A DNA stretch of 64,000 nucleotides, taken from contig JAJNNY010000042.1 in the NCBI GenBank assembly GCA_022453515.1, positions 62,001 to 126,000 on the forward strand. Reading direction: 5' to 3'. Made by a program: the position numbers and the translations under genes. The stretch comes from Astrocystis sublimbata. Its lineage: Eukaryota; Ascomycota; Sordariomycetes; Xylariales; Xylariaceae. Under the pieces are notes generated by a model. It searched no databases. It was not told the DNA's origin and saw nothing but the letters and a program-made list of their open reading frames with translations. Below, piece by piece: positions 37,278 through 48,642 of this stretch (positions are counted from its first letter, which is position 1; the number at the start of each line of letters is the position of its first letter).

Positions 37278-40200
37278 GGCGGCTCAGCTTGTGGCGATGT
37301 TACGCCGGTTAGGGAAGGGGAAGGGTATTGGAAAGAGGAAGTGCAAGGTTGATGACCAGAGGCAACGCGCAATATAGAAACGGATACGGCGGAAGATGTC
37401 AAATGCCTGCTTGCCAGGGCTCCTTGAAAGTTGGTGTAACTCTCAAAGTGGTGGCAGTTGAGGTGAAGAGGAAGGGAGAAGGAAGAGCTGTTTGCCTCCT
37501 GTGCCAGAGTTTTGGGCAGTTTGTACACCCTCAGGCAACACAGCAGGTCCCTGGGTGCTAATCGCCCCCGGCAACAATGAGTCCCTTCCTTCCAATTCTG
37601 CGCAGGGTGCCAGTTGCGGCTTGCGGCTTGACGATGTCGTGGTTCCACGATGTAGCCCCACGGCGGAGAACGATCTCGAGAAGGGAGGGACTCAGCCGCG
37701 TGGCTCGGGCAGGGTGAACTTTTGATTTCGGAGCCCTGTCGTAGGGAGATCTCGGCGATCGAACAACAGGCAAACGAACGAGAGGTCGAGCCGATGATGA
37801 CAACAACGGTTTTGGTTCGTCGATACGGGGCGTTATACGTGGGCGATAATGCAAAATAGGCGGCTTCGGACGTAGCAGGACGATGATTTCAACAAGGCCA
37901 GTTCAGTTGGTTCATTAACATTAATATAGGGACATGATGTAAGCTCGACAGCCATACGCTATGAGGGATCTCAAAGAAACGAGAGTGAGAGGGCAACAAG
38001 CCGGATGGCTAGGACAACAGTTGTGAACGTGGTATCGTTTGATTATCAAGGAGAAAAGGTTAGCTCGACTCAACGGCCGACTAGTAGTAGAAATCCAACC
38101 CAAACCATGCCGGCCACCAAAAGCAACAGCACCAGACCGACCAAGAACAGGACCGACAAATGTGGAGGATGGGAGTGATGGAAGCAGACAGGATTGTGGA
38201 GCTTGTCGATCTAAGAAGCAGGTTGTAGTGAGGGATAACGGGGATAGCAAGGTAGCGCAGTGCAGGCCCGGCAGGATAAGCTTGAAATACGGGCAATGAC
38301 ATGGGCATCCGACATGGGTCTGTCGGCAGCTTGCAGATGGGATGGGGACTTGAATGAAATGGACCATGAATGCCTGGCGAGCTGGTTCGCACGGTACTGG
38401 CGACTGGGAATGCGAGGAAGGTGTAATGCTGTCTGTGCCTTAGCAGTTCGGATCCTGTCTTACGGAACCTGCCATTTCGAGGCCGATGAGCTGATGAATC
38501 TTTCGTAATATCTAGTTTATCCCAGACAACCCTTGGGGGGCCTAACTGTCGAGTTGGACGTGAGAGGAGGGGAGGAGATCAGCTGCTTCCCTTCCTCGCC
38601 TCCTATTCACCGTTGAACGCAACTGCGGCTCGCGGCTCGTGGCTTCACAAGGAAAGGACAGTACAACGGCAGCAAGCACTTTCCCTCACCTGCAAGAGAT
38701 CGGTTTGTGTGCGTGCTCCGTCCCCCTCCACGTGCATTAGAGGAGCCGAGCATGGCTGCTGCCAAGAACAAAAAACATTCGGGAACGTTAATGATGACGT
38801 CTTGACACCCATTTTTGGTATCCAAGATTTGAATAGGTCCACTCTGTTTCAGACCGGCGCAGATACCGGTACAGTACGCTTTTGGATCTAGATAGCATTA
38901 GCGATGCCCAGAATACACGCGAAATGCGGGAGGAAGATAAGGCATCTAGACACTGTACCAGACATGGATAGTTCATGTCATCTTACTAGCGTAGCGCTGC
39001 AAAAACGGCACCATACCAATCGAAGCTCACATCGAGGCTACTTATCCGACGGACAAGGCCGACCACTAAGGGCGGATGCTGTAGTAGGCAGTTAGTCCGA
39101 TTGTTTGTTTGAAATTTCCTTGAAAGGCCGAATAACGCAGGTTATTGACACCAGCATGCGTCTGGCTTGAACCATATAGTAGCACTGCTATAACTTACAC
39201 ATGTGTAGTGTGTATATTACCTGGGCTGGGAGTTGGCGACACAAAGGTGATGAACCCGGCAGGAGGTGCGGGCTCAATCTCATATAGAGAGTATGCAGGA
39301 AGCAGCGCTGAATATTAGCAAACATACTAGTAGTATATAACTTAACGGTATGCTCTGCTTAGTCCAAGCTGGGTTTGCGAAATCGAGACGCTTTGACTGT
39401 TGGTTGATTATGATGCTGTTGTTGTGTTGTTACCTGCAGTGAAAGTGTGACGGTTGATGCTTCAAGTTGAGTGCTGTACTATGTATTACATACATGGCTA
39501 CTAGGTATGAGTTAAAACTCGACCTATGGCGTCACGGCTCCTTTGTTTGCCGTGTTACTATCACTGTTCATCTTTGTCTCATGCTTTCTACTTGGAATTA
39601 AAGGGCCACCGTGGAATACCTACTCGTAGTACTCGCATCTTCACCAATTCTAGGGAATATGCCATCTACTATATGGGTGGGCCACATGTTCGTGTGCATG
39701 CAAGAGCTATCTAAGCTGAGTGCATCTAAGATGATGGATAAGACCGATCACTTTGAAGAGCAGATGTGCACTATATTTCTTGTGCCTGACTTGCCCTCTC
39801 TCCCGAACCCTCTAGTTTAACCTGCAGGTAAAATTGACAATATCCACTAGGTATGACCTTGGCTGGGCCATTCTAGGTGGCTCGGGTGGCAGGAGAAGCC
39901 GTGGTGTTGATTGGATGAATGCGACGGCTAGGGAGTAGATAACCATTAGCTCTCTAAGTGAAAAAAATTGATGGGCACCAAGGCACTCCCTAGTTGTACA
40001 GCACATGCAAACAAACAGACAGTACGATGAACTGTCCAACCAAACATGGAATTTCGAAAATTCCATGTTCTGCAACACGAGCCCCAGTTTTGAAGGGGAT
40101 GAACAGCACATATATGCATGCTCAATTATACTCACCTTGATACTTGTAGGTAACCGATCTAAATCCCAAACATAGCAGGCTTGTGATAGTTGCAAGTGGT

Positions 40201-42920
40201 GGAAATAAGATTCTTTTGCAGCTTGGAGTATAAAGTTGCGACCTGCGGATATGCATCACGGATCGGATCGCATTCGCATGCTCGCCAAGGTTGATGATAT
40301 GAGTGAACAAGATATGCGAAGCTTTTGCTGGTCCCATGCAGCCGATCAGCGTACCGTAGCGGCTACCGACCCGTACTGTATGTACTGCGACTCTCCGCAG
40401 TGGCCCGTGTCTCGTGTTTTTCTGCCAATTGATCAGCCAGACATGGAGAGAAGGCAATGATCTGCCGAAAGAAGTTTGGTACTGGAGGTATATCCGTCTG
40501 CACCTTCCGGAGCACTTATCGCTTGATACCAAGCAGATAGCGAATCTTATCGAGAAACTTGCAACGTTACAGCACTGCTGACACAAGCTTCTGACAAGCA
40601 TCAGTTACACTGCAGGCAAACATTAAAATACGCACTTTTGCCGCTTAGCATTTGGCAAGTCACAAAATAGATATAAAGACTGTTGGTTGCCGCAGATTGA
40701 CTTGCACCTGAATCATTATTTCTTCGAGATAAGACATTGATGTTTGTATGAGATCAGACGTCAATGCTGTACCTACTTTGTAACTATCGCTTTCCCTGGC
40801 CCCTGGCACCCTCAGTAAAGGGCTCACTGAGGCAAGGAACTTGACAGAGGTAATAAGCTGCAAGATGCTGTTCTTCAACATATCTGAGGAGTACATGGCA
40901 CTGACGTATGGCTTGAACAAGCTGACTAGGTCATGTTTAGACTTTTGAAAATTATATGCATATATCTTTATCTGACATTTGTCTTGATCACGAGAAGCAT
41001 CTTGATCTCCCGTGAGGTGCTGGCGGTCCCATTCAAATGGCATCGCAGGGAGAGGGGACCATAACATCGTAATGCTATGTCGCACTCTGCCCTCTCGAGT
41101 TTATATATGCTTGATGTATAGAGAGGTCGCTGGTGAATAGCAACCAAATAGATATGTCGTATGCAAACATGAAGAAGCATTTCAGACATCCAGCCACTAA
41201 GCGCAAAGAATCCTGCTACTCGTCACCTTGTCAATTACCTGAATGCATTCGCTACCACCTTACAGTAATAGATGTTAAAGAGCTTGCAGAAAATAGTGGA
41301 CATGGCCTCTCTAGAGGTCGGTGGTTGCGTCTTGGCCTCCCTGACATGAGGGACTGCAGGTAAGGTGTGTGCTGATCCAGATTGCCATACCAAAAAGCGA
41401 TACGTTCTACCTAGGTCCGGTACATGTCATCCTGTGTAGGTGAATATGTTGATATTCTATGTCAGGACTCTCTCTGTAAGACATCGCTCATCATGACAGA
41501 CAGCATGAGTACACCTGGGAGAGGGCGATATTTATCCCCATTATCGGGATGTTGTTTGTTTGTAAACACTCCCCCTGGCAAGCTGAATGGGCTAAAGGGG
41601 GTATATGCCAGGACTGGTATAGCAGAAGAGTTAAATGTCCATTTGCTATCAACAATGGTTTATCAAAGTGTATCCATACTGGATTGATCCTCTTGTCTCA
41701 ACCTTACAACTGCATGCATACATACTTACTCACCAGATGGATTGTCCAAGGGATCATACAGCTGTGTCACCAAAAACGTAGGTGTGAGAGAGTCTGTCCA
41801 GGCCTTGAGGATGGCGAGGACGGTGGTGGAAGACCAACTTGGCTGCGTACAATAGTAACAGAACTTGGAAAGGTCATGTTGGAGATATACGCTGCCATGA
41901 ATCAATCACACTCCTTTAGATAGCCACAAAGTGAGCGGAACTGATAAGTGATGATGATGAGTGATGACGGAGAATTTTCAAATATATTCCGCAGCTGCAT
42001 GTCTTAGACCAAAAAGTTCCATGCCCTTTGAGAGGGTTTAATAGCCCCTAATCATGCCACTGTACCGCATTGGAGCTGTTTAAGTGCTCGAAATTAGCAT
42101 GCGGAGTGGGCGACATGAGCTGTCATGCTGCCCTATGAGATCAACTACAAGCACGGGTCAATGGCTGGCCTGACCAGAACTGACCACTGGAATTCCGGGC
42201 GTTTGGGCTGCAGCTTGGCGAGGCAAAGTGGAGCCGGGAGCTAGCTGAGCTCAGGCTTAAATGGGTCAATTAACGACGGCCATTGGCTGCACGGCCTTTT
42301 TCTGCTGTGGTTGTCAGAGGAATGGGATGTTCCACCGACAGCCCGGGACAGGCCACTCTCAGCGAGGACAGCGAGGACAACACCTCCTGGACCACCTGGA
42401 CCGCCCGACCACAGGCGCTAAGGGCATGCTGCTGCTGCAGGTGGCTTCTAAGTTCTCGCTGGCCTGCGATGAGTCCCGTCGCACCCACCTTCCAGCTCCA
42501 TCTGTGCCGTTGCCATCTGTGACTGGGCGACTTTGCGAGATCAAGGACTGCACTGCTCAAGAAACAACCGCCTCCGCCCTTCCGTCTGCAAACCCCTCCT
42601 GCTACCAACTCGACAGTCGAGCTGTCGGCCTGTCATTCTTTCCAACTCTGCATTCACTCTTTCATGCACCCGGAGCCTTGTTAAGCAGTCTCTGCCCTGT
42701 TCCTGCACCTCGACCACTGGCGGTTCGCGAGCCAACGATTCCATTCGTCCCCTTCCTTCACACCAACAACCGCCCTACCACCAGCAGACTGATCCATTCG
42801 GCCTGCACTGACCTCACCACTCTTCTTTCTTATTGTAAATTGTTTCCGACTACTACTCCAGATATCGCCACTAGCAGCAACAACGTATATACTGGTGCAA
42901 TTCTGCTTGTACAAACAACC
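37278..42920. other. 5.6-kb divergent intergenic region
   Basis: Separates the metallopeptidase from the G1/S repressor and should carry both promoters. The last part, about 42,260-42,920, is pyrimidine- and CA-rich and is probably the long leader of the repressor gene. Many short frames on both strands (up to 160 codons) lack motifs or splice logic. No RNA gene was recognised. Confidence 0.5.
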
Positions 42921-44093
42921 ATGTCGTCGCCCTTGAAAAAGCATCCAGACGCTGTTGCCGATAAAGTGCTCAAGCGGGTGGAAGTGAGCAAGGTAAGACT
43001 AAGACCCCTTTCACCCACAATATCTGGACTGGCGATGAAGTCATGACCTTGGGCTAAATCACCTTTGTCTCTGCTCTAGATTGCACGTAGACTCCAAGGT
43101 CGCCTGGCATTGGCACAGTTCAAGACGAAACATGGCTGGGAGGATCTCACACTCGATACCATCGAGCCCAAGGTCGAGGAGGAGCGCCGCCGCCGTATTT
43201 GCGATGGCGATGTCCTGTCCGACTCCTCCTCCAGCACATCCGAGCTGCCGTATCCCTCGAGGGCCCTGATGAGCTCGCCGCTCAAAGCCCCCCTGTTTTC
43301 CGACTCAGTCCCCTCGAGCAGCGCCAGCTCCGGACACCGCAAGCGCACATATACCGCCTCCTTTGACAATGACATGACCATGTCGAGTCCTACCAAGCGT
43401 TTCCGAACATCCCCTACTCTTCACAAGTCTATCCAACACTCGAACAACCACTCGCGGAGGAAACAGCAGCAACAACACCAACTCATTCAGTCGTCTCCCA
43501 TCAAGCCACGCAGGCAGCATTTCACCACCTCCAACGGCCCCGATGTTTCTTTCTTCCAAGGCACCCGCCGGCCGTCAGTCGACCTGAACTTGACCAACTT
43601 TGCCGCCCCTGCAGACGATGAAGATGACATGTTGCCTATTCACTCCTTCCAGGCTGCTCACTCGTCGCCTCCCCGTACTCCGCCCATGCGCAGCCGCAAT
43701 CTAAACGCTCGCCGAGGTAAAGATGCACGAGGTGTGCCCAATGGCAAACCGGAAGAGGGGGCGGATCTGCTTATGTATCTGGCCACGTCGCCCTCCCCAG
43801 CCATGTCCAACTCCAAGATGGGCTTGATGGAGCCCCCATCCACGCCACCGCCGCGGAAAGACATGGCATTGCCGTCGTCGATGATGACCACACCAGGTGG
43901 AGGTAACCTTTTCCCTACCACACCGGGACAGCCCTTCGACTTCGCCGACTTCGTCAATATCACCCCCAGCCCTGCACAGAAGCAGTGGAAAACACCCATA
44001 GTCTACCCCCAGGTCAAGACACCAACATCAAAGACCCCCCTGGGTAGTGCAGCTCGCCGGAGGCTCACATTTGAGGAACCACCTGCATTATAA
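42921..44093 (+). CDS. Whi5/Nrm1-type G1/S transcription repressor
   Basis: 361 aa from two exons (42921-42992 and 43080-44093). Residues 25-50 (IARRLQGRLALAQFKTKHGW) match the Whi5/Nrm1 motif (PF08528) by which these repressors bind the SBF/MBF G1/S transcription factors. A second conserved block, GADLLMYLATSPSPA, lies at 251-265. The rest is disordered, Ser/Pro-rich and basic. It carries many S/T-P sites, several of full Cdk type (SPLK twice, SPTK, SPIK), consistent with release of repression by cyclin-Cdk phosphorylation as in yeast Whi5. A KRTYTASF and a KRFR patch could act in nuclear import. The intron falls right before the binding motif. Whether it is closer to Whi5 or to Nrm1 cannot be settled, because filamentous fungi often have one such protein. 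Confidence 0.85.
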
Positions 44094-46611
44094 CCCATGC
44101 TCAGGCTATGGTGATTGATTTGGTACTTTAATGATGTGACACTAGACTCCTCGGGAGCATACGCAGCGTGTATATCACACTCCTGCAATCTGTTGCCTTA
44201 TTCTGCACATATTGGCCCAGGCGAGGCATTTTCTTTTAGTAGCATGATGCTGCACCACTTTACTGCTGCTCACCCACCTTTTTTTTTTTTTTAACATCTT
44301 CGGTCTGATACGGATCACCCAGCAAGGTGACACTGTCCGAATCAAGACGATTGACGATGATTGAGGCGCCACTGGCAGGAAGTACGTAACAGGAGTGGTT
44401 ACGGAGTTTATGGATCACGGTTTTGGGCATGGCGTTGTCACTTTCCATCCTTTCCCACTAGATATTTTTGGCCTCATTACCGCTGACCAACTCAGTTGGT
44501 CAATCCCACTTGGAGTCACAATTCCATAACTTGTCCGCTTGATGATGAACAGGATCGTCTACACCACGTATGTAATGTCTTTTACTCTCCTTTTGTATCA
44601 AGTGCGGACAGGAACCGAGAAAAGGGCAAGGGAAACTACTTAGTACATAGTACCATCGTGAGAGCAATGTGTATCTCACTCTATTGGCATGGATATCGGG
44701 TACTGTTTTTGGGGAGATAGCTACCTCACTTCTGTATACCTGTATATCTACCCATGCGGCGTATGTAGGACAAAACGAACAAATGCGACAGAAGCAATTA
44801 GTCAACCAATTGTTAGTGTCTGACACTGGAATCTGTGGAATGCTGTGTTGTACGATGGCTGCCTCCATGCGGTGCATTGATTGCCGCTCAATTGGTACTT
44901 GACTGCATGATGTGTGGTGGTGATTTCCCTGAATCAGCGAGCACTCTACGCGCCTCCTCTTTTTTTTCGGACCTACCTAGGTAGAAAGGGACCTTTTTAC
45001 GCGCCCAAGTCGTGTCGCGAGCGCGTAAAGCAGGGCGCTAAGACGCGAATGTTCGCGCTGGGAGGGGAGGGGTGGCTTGGCTTTTGGGATAGCTTTGGCC
45101 AATGGAATGGTGAGGGTGAGTTGATGGTGGGAGGGGCCTTTTCGGCAGGTATGACAGCATGTGAAGGGCAGGTGCGTGGTTGATAGGTAGGGCTGGGGAG
45201 GGGAGCTTCCACTGGCTGGCTAAGGCCTACAGCTTTGCCGACGTTTTACAAGCTGATGACTTTGTGAGAGGGAAACATGTTGTGTTACATGTAACGATTG
45301 ACAGATATGAGTCAAATAGAAGGATGATGCTATTTTCAGGTTTCTATTCAGGTAACCAACCTATTTGAACACAAGTGCTACATACATTGTGTGGTTTGCT
45401 TATAGATGTAATTTTCTCAGGGAATTCGGTAGGTGCATACAGGATATAGGTAACAGATACCTACGAAGGCATCTTGTTTCGTGTCCCGTCACGAGTTGCG
45501 TTGTGACTTCCGTGGAACATAAGGCAGGGACGATAGATGCGGATAGACAATGCAGGTGCCAGGCAGGAATGCCAGGCAGAACCCTCAGCTCGAGCTACTG
45601 CCAGCTCAGTCTCCTTCCTTCACCTTTACATCATGGATCCCATCATTATGGCGATTCAGAAACAATTAATCCAATACAATTTCTGTAAAGCGATTTGCTA
45701 TCTTCCATGGTTAGCATTTCCGAGGATCTCCATCTCTCATTTACAACTTGAAAACCTCGCTCGACAAGAAGCACGGCCTAGTTTCCAGCTCTGATATCAC
45801 CTGTTTTGTGGCAAAACCCATATATCATAAGACAACACTGTAGACTGAAGAGAGCAAATTGTCTATCAAGTGACATCAATTACGATTTGTGTCTGTCTTT
45901 CTTCTTTCTTGTTTTACTATTGACCTCGCTCGGCTCCCCTTCCCCAAACGAATGTGGTCGTCTGCGGCCTCTTCTGTTTCCGCCTGCTTCCCCCAACGAT
46001 CAGTTGATAGGGATCCCCGCTAAGTGAACTCCAACGATGCTAACTACTTATAATTCCAATGCTGCCAGCCAATGCCTGCCCGTCTTTCGGCGCCTTATTT
46101 AGGTTTAATAGTTAAGTAGAGAGTGTGGATATGGGGAACTGATATGGCGCTGCCCGCTAACGTCTCCTTTTTCTTTCCGACCTCCTTCGAAACCTGAAAT
46201 TATACCACTTCGCCCATCCCCTCCTCGGCCGTTTCAAGTCAAATTTGTGCGTACGTGTGTACTGATAAATCAGGCATCTTGCCACCGTGTTCCGACTAGT
46301 TGTGTGTGTATGTCGGGGTCTCTTTCGTGGTATCATAAAACGAGTGTCGTGGACAAACATTATGTCATCCCTTCCCTTTTCCCCTGGCCCCATCCCCGAT
46401 ACCCAGGTGAAAAGTAAAAGCAGGCGAACAATACAGAGCGATAAATGACAGTAAGCCTCCCTCCCCGCGAAGCGCCGAGCTCGGTGGATCCCCTCCGTGA
46501 GAAATCAGAAACGAATAAAATAAAGCACGATCAAAGACTAAGTGCTGTTAACAGCTAACAACCACTTCAGATTTGTCTATGCAAGCCAGCTTGTGATGGG
46601 ATGGTAGACTA
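44094..46611. other. Convergent intergenic region
   Basis: 2.5 kb between two converging genes. Contains a T14 run at 44279-44292 and, at about 44,945-45,060, a stretch with repeated ACGCGCC/GCGCG words around the palindrome CTACCTAGGTAG. The short frames have no support. Confidence 0.5.
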
Positions 46612-48642
46612 TTATACCGCTTTCCCAACGCTCGGTTGCTTTCCTCTTTCAGACCCCATCCGTCCCAACGCGCCATCAGGACTCGGCGTATTCCAGCGTT
46701 CGGCGGCGGGTCCGACATCGGGCCCTGGATCACTCCAGTCACCCATCATGCTGCTGCTGACACCGCTCGAGTAATTCGAGACCGACGCACGACTACCGTT
46801 GCGCGAATGCGTCGGTCGCGGCATGTCTGGTAGCGGGCCCGCCGGTCGTGGTGGGCTGGAGCCAGGCACGGGCTCCGGTGATTGTACGTACAGCTCGGGC
46901 GTGTCGAGATCGAACGGATCCGAGCGGTACTTGTTGTGTCGAGTATCGGTCGTATCGACACTCACACGGGATACACGGTACATGCTGGGCACGCGGCCGC
47001 TGTACCTGCTGCTGAGCGAACTAACGGCGCTTACTGCGCCCAAGCTGCGGTTTCGGGAGCGGCGGACATTTTGTACGTAGTCCGCTGGTTTCGAAACAGC
47101 GTTGCTATCAGAGAAGGGGTCCTGAGCTGCGTTCGTTGCCCCAACGGTGAGCGGTTTGACCTTAGCCGAGTCATGGCTCATGGCGTTCACGTCGGAGAAA
47201 GGATCCTCGCCATCGAAGTTCAGTCTCAGGCCTCCCAAGAAGTGGCCGTTACCCAGGGATTGAGAGCGTCTCGGGTTGCCACTGCTCCTTGCGGGATCCC
47301 TAAAAGCGCCTCGCTGCTGTTCATCGTCCATGGCGAGAAGGGTACGGAAGTCGGGCTGACCCCCTTGGTTCCTTGACTGCGCGCCACCAAACTTCTCATT
47401 GTTGGATTTCCCTCCCTCGAGGCCGTAATTTGGTTTCCAGCGATCGCCAGTTAGTCGTGTCCACCAGCCTGATATCCGATCCTTGATTGTCGTGGCGTCG
47501 CCAGTCCCTGTGGCCGCTCCCCGTGATGCGCGGCTTGTTGCCGGATCGGGTAGGCCATATTGCGAGTTCCCACGGTTCAGGTCAACACTGGGAACGGAAC
47601 CGCGTGTCACTATACTGTTGACACGCCCCCGTATTCTGTGGTAGCTGTAGCCCACCGTGGCTTTAACCTTGTCCGGGAAAGAAGTTGGTCCTAACGAGTC
47701 CCGGCTGATGACATAGGTCGGGCTCTTCTCCCCACTGCGCCCGCCGCTGCCGCCACGGCCGCCACTTTCCAAGGGAGTTAGTAGAGTGCTGCGTCGCTTC
47801 TTCATCTGCCGCTTCCTCCAGAACCAAAACAAAAAGGCGATTATGGAGAGCAAGGCTAGACCTCCTATCACGCCGCCAGCAACGGCTACCGTAGTCTGTG
47901 TGCTGATCGCATTGTTGGACACATTGTTCTGGGCGCCATTTGTCAGGCCTGACCCGGCGTCTCCAGACTCGATCTGTTCTGCCCCCGTTGTTGTGGTAGT
48001 CGCTGTTAATGTAGCTAACGTATCGCTAGGTGCACCCAAGCCCGCATCAAACGTTGGCGTGGGCGCTAAAAGGTCGTCAGTTGGGGTTGCTGAGCCCAAG
48101 TCTAGAGCTGCAGTCTGTGAAGCTGAAATGGATGTGTCGAGTTTGGGAGAGTCAGAAGATGATGCAACAAGACTCTCACTCTCGATGGGGTTTTCTGCAT
48201 TGAGAGCAGAAGTTGTTGGGGGTGTTTCAGGGGATGGTGTTTCTGGAGCAACTTTCTCTGAAGTAGAAGTTGGGATTTCACTCTGAGATGAAGATGACGA
48301 TGTAAAACTTGTCGTACTAGTAGTCAAAGTCTCCTGAGCCTCAGCACTGGTGGTTGTCTCCAAGACCGGGGCATTGATGTTGCCGACGCCGCCAGCATCG
48401 GGCACGGCGGTAGTGGTAGATTCTACGGGCGGTATTACAGGCGGCGCTGCGGGAGGAGGATCAGGCGTTGAAGATGTCTCAAGCGTCGTCGTTGTCGGGT
48501 GCTCGTCGTTTGATATCGACGTAGTTGCCGGCGGTGACGGTGGTTCGACGGCTGTTGTAGCCGCTTGCCCGCCGCCGATTCCCTTAGCTTTCGGTCTTGC
48601 TGTGCATTTCCTCCCGTCTATTGTTGTTATGAATGTCGACAT
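46612..48642 (-). CDS. Ser/Thr-rich single-pass membrane protein
   Basis: A 676-aa single-exon protein. Residues 25-250 are mucin-like, dominated by Ser, Thr and Pro and likely O-mannosylated. One transmembrane helix lies at about 252-274 (VAVAGGVIGGLALLSIIAFL), followed by the stop-transfer cluster WRKRQMKKRR. A cytosolic tail of about 400 residues follows. There is no cleavable signal peptide, so the topology would be N-out by signal-anchor. The layout recalls wall-stress sensors of the Mid2/Wsc kind, but I see no WSC cysteine domain, so that role is an inference. The tail carries two DPFSD copies (480-484, 508-512) in similar contexts plus a DPFDL at 575-579, and many RxxS sites. The family recurs in fungi as an uncharacterised protein. 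It is divergent from the unknown gene at 53 kb. Confidence 0.85.
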   Translation of the reverse strand: MSTFITTIDGRKCTARPKAKGIGGGQAATTAVEPPSPPATTSISNDEHPTTTTLETSSTPDPPPAAPPVIPPVESTTTAVPDAGGVGNINAPVLETTTSAEAQETLTTSTTSFTSSSSSQSEIPTSTSEKVAPETPSPETPPTTSALNAENPIESESLVASSSDSPKLDTSISASQTAALDLGSATPTDDLLAPTPTFDAGLGAPSDTLATLTATTTTTGAEQIESGDAGSGLTNGAQNNVSNNAISTQTTVAVAGGVIGGLALLSIIAFLFWFWRKRQMKKRRSTLLTPLESGGRGGSGGRSGEKSPTYVISRDSLGPTSFPDKVKATVGYSYHRIRGRVNSIVTRGSVPSVDLNRGNSQYGLPDPATSRASRGAATGTGDATTIKDRISGWWTRLTGDRWKPNYGLEGGKSNNEKFGGAQSRNQGGQPDFRTLLAMDDEQQRGAFRDPARSSGNPRRSQSLGNGHFLGGLRLNFDGEDPFSDVNAMSHDSAKVKPLTVGATNAAQDPFSDSNAVSKPADYVQNVRRSRNRSLGAVSAVSSLSSRYSGRVPSMYRVSRVSVDTTDTRHNKYRSDPFDLDTPELYVQSPEPVPGSSPPRPAGPLPDMPRPTHSRNGSRASVSNYSSGVSSSMMGDWSDPGPDVGPAAERWNTPSPDGALGRMGSERGKQPSVGKAV

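Noticed and set aside
42261..42920. Upstream extension of the repressor frame
   Set aside because: The added residues look like translated CA/CT-rich leader; ATG 42921 gives the compact MSSPLKK start right before the conserved intron and motif.
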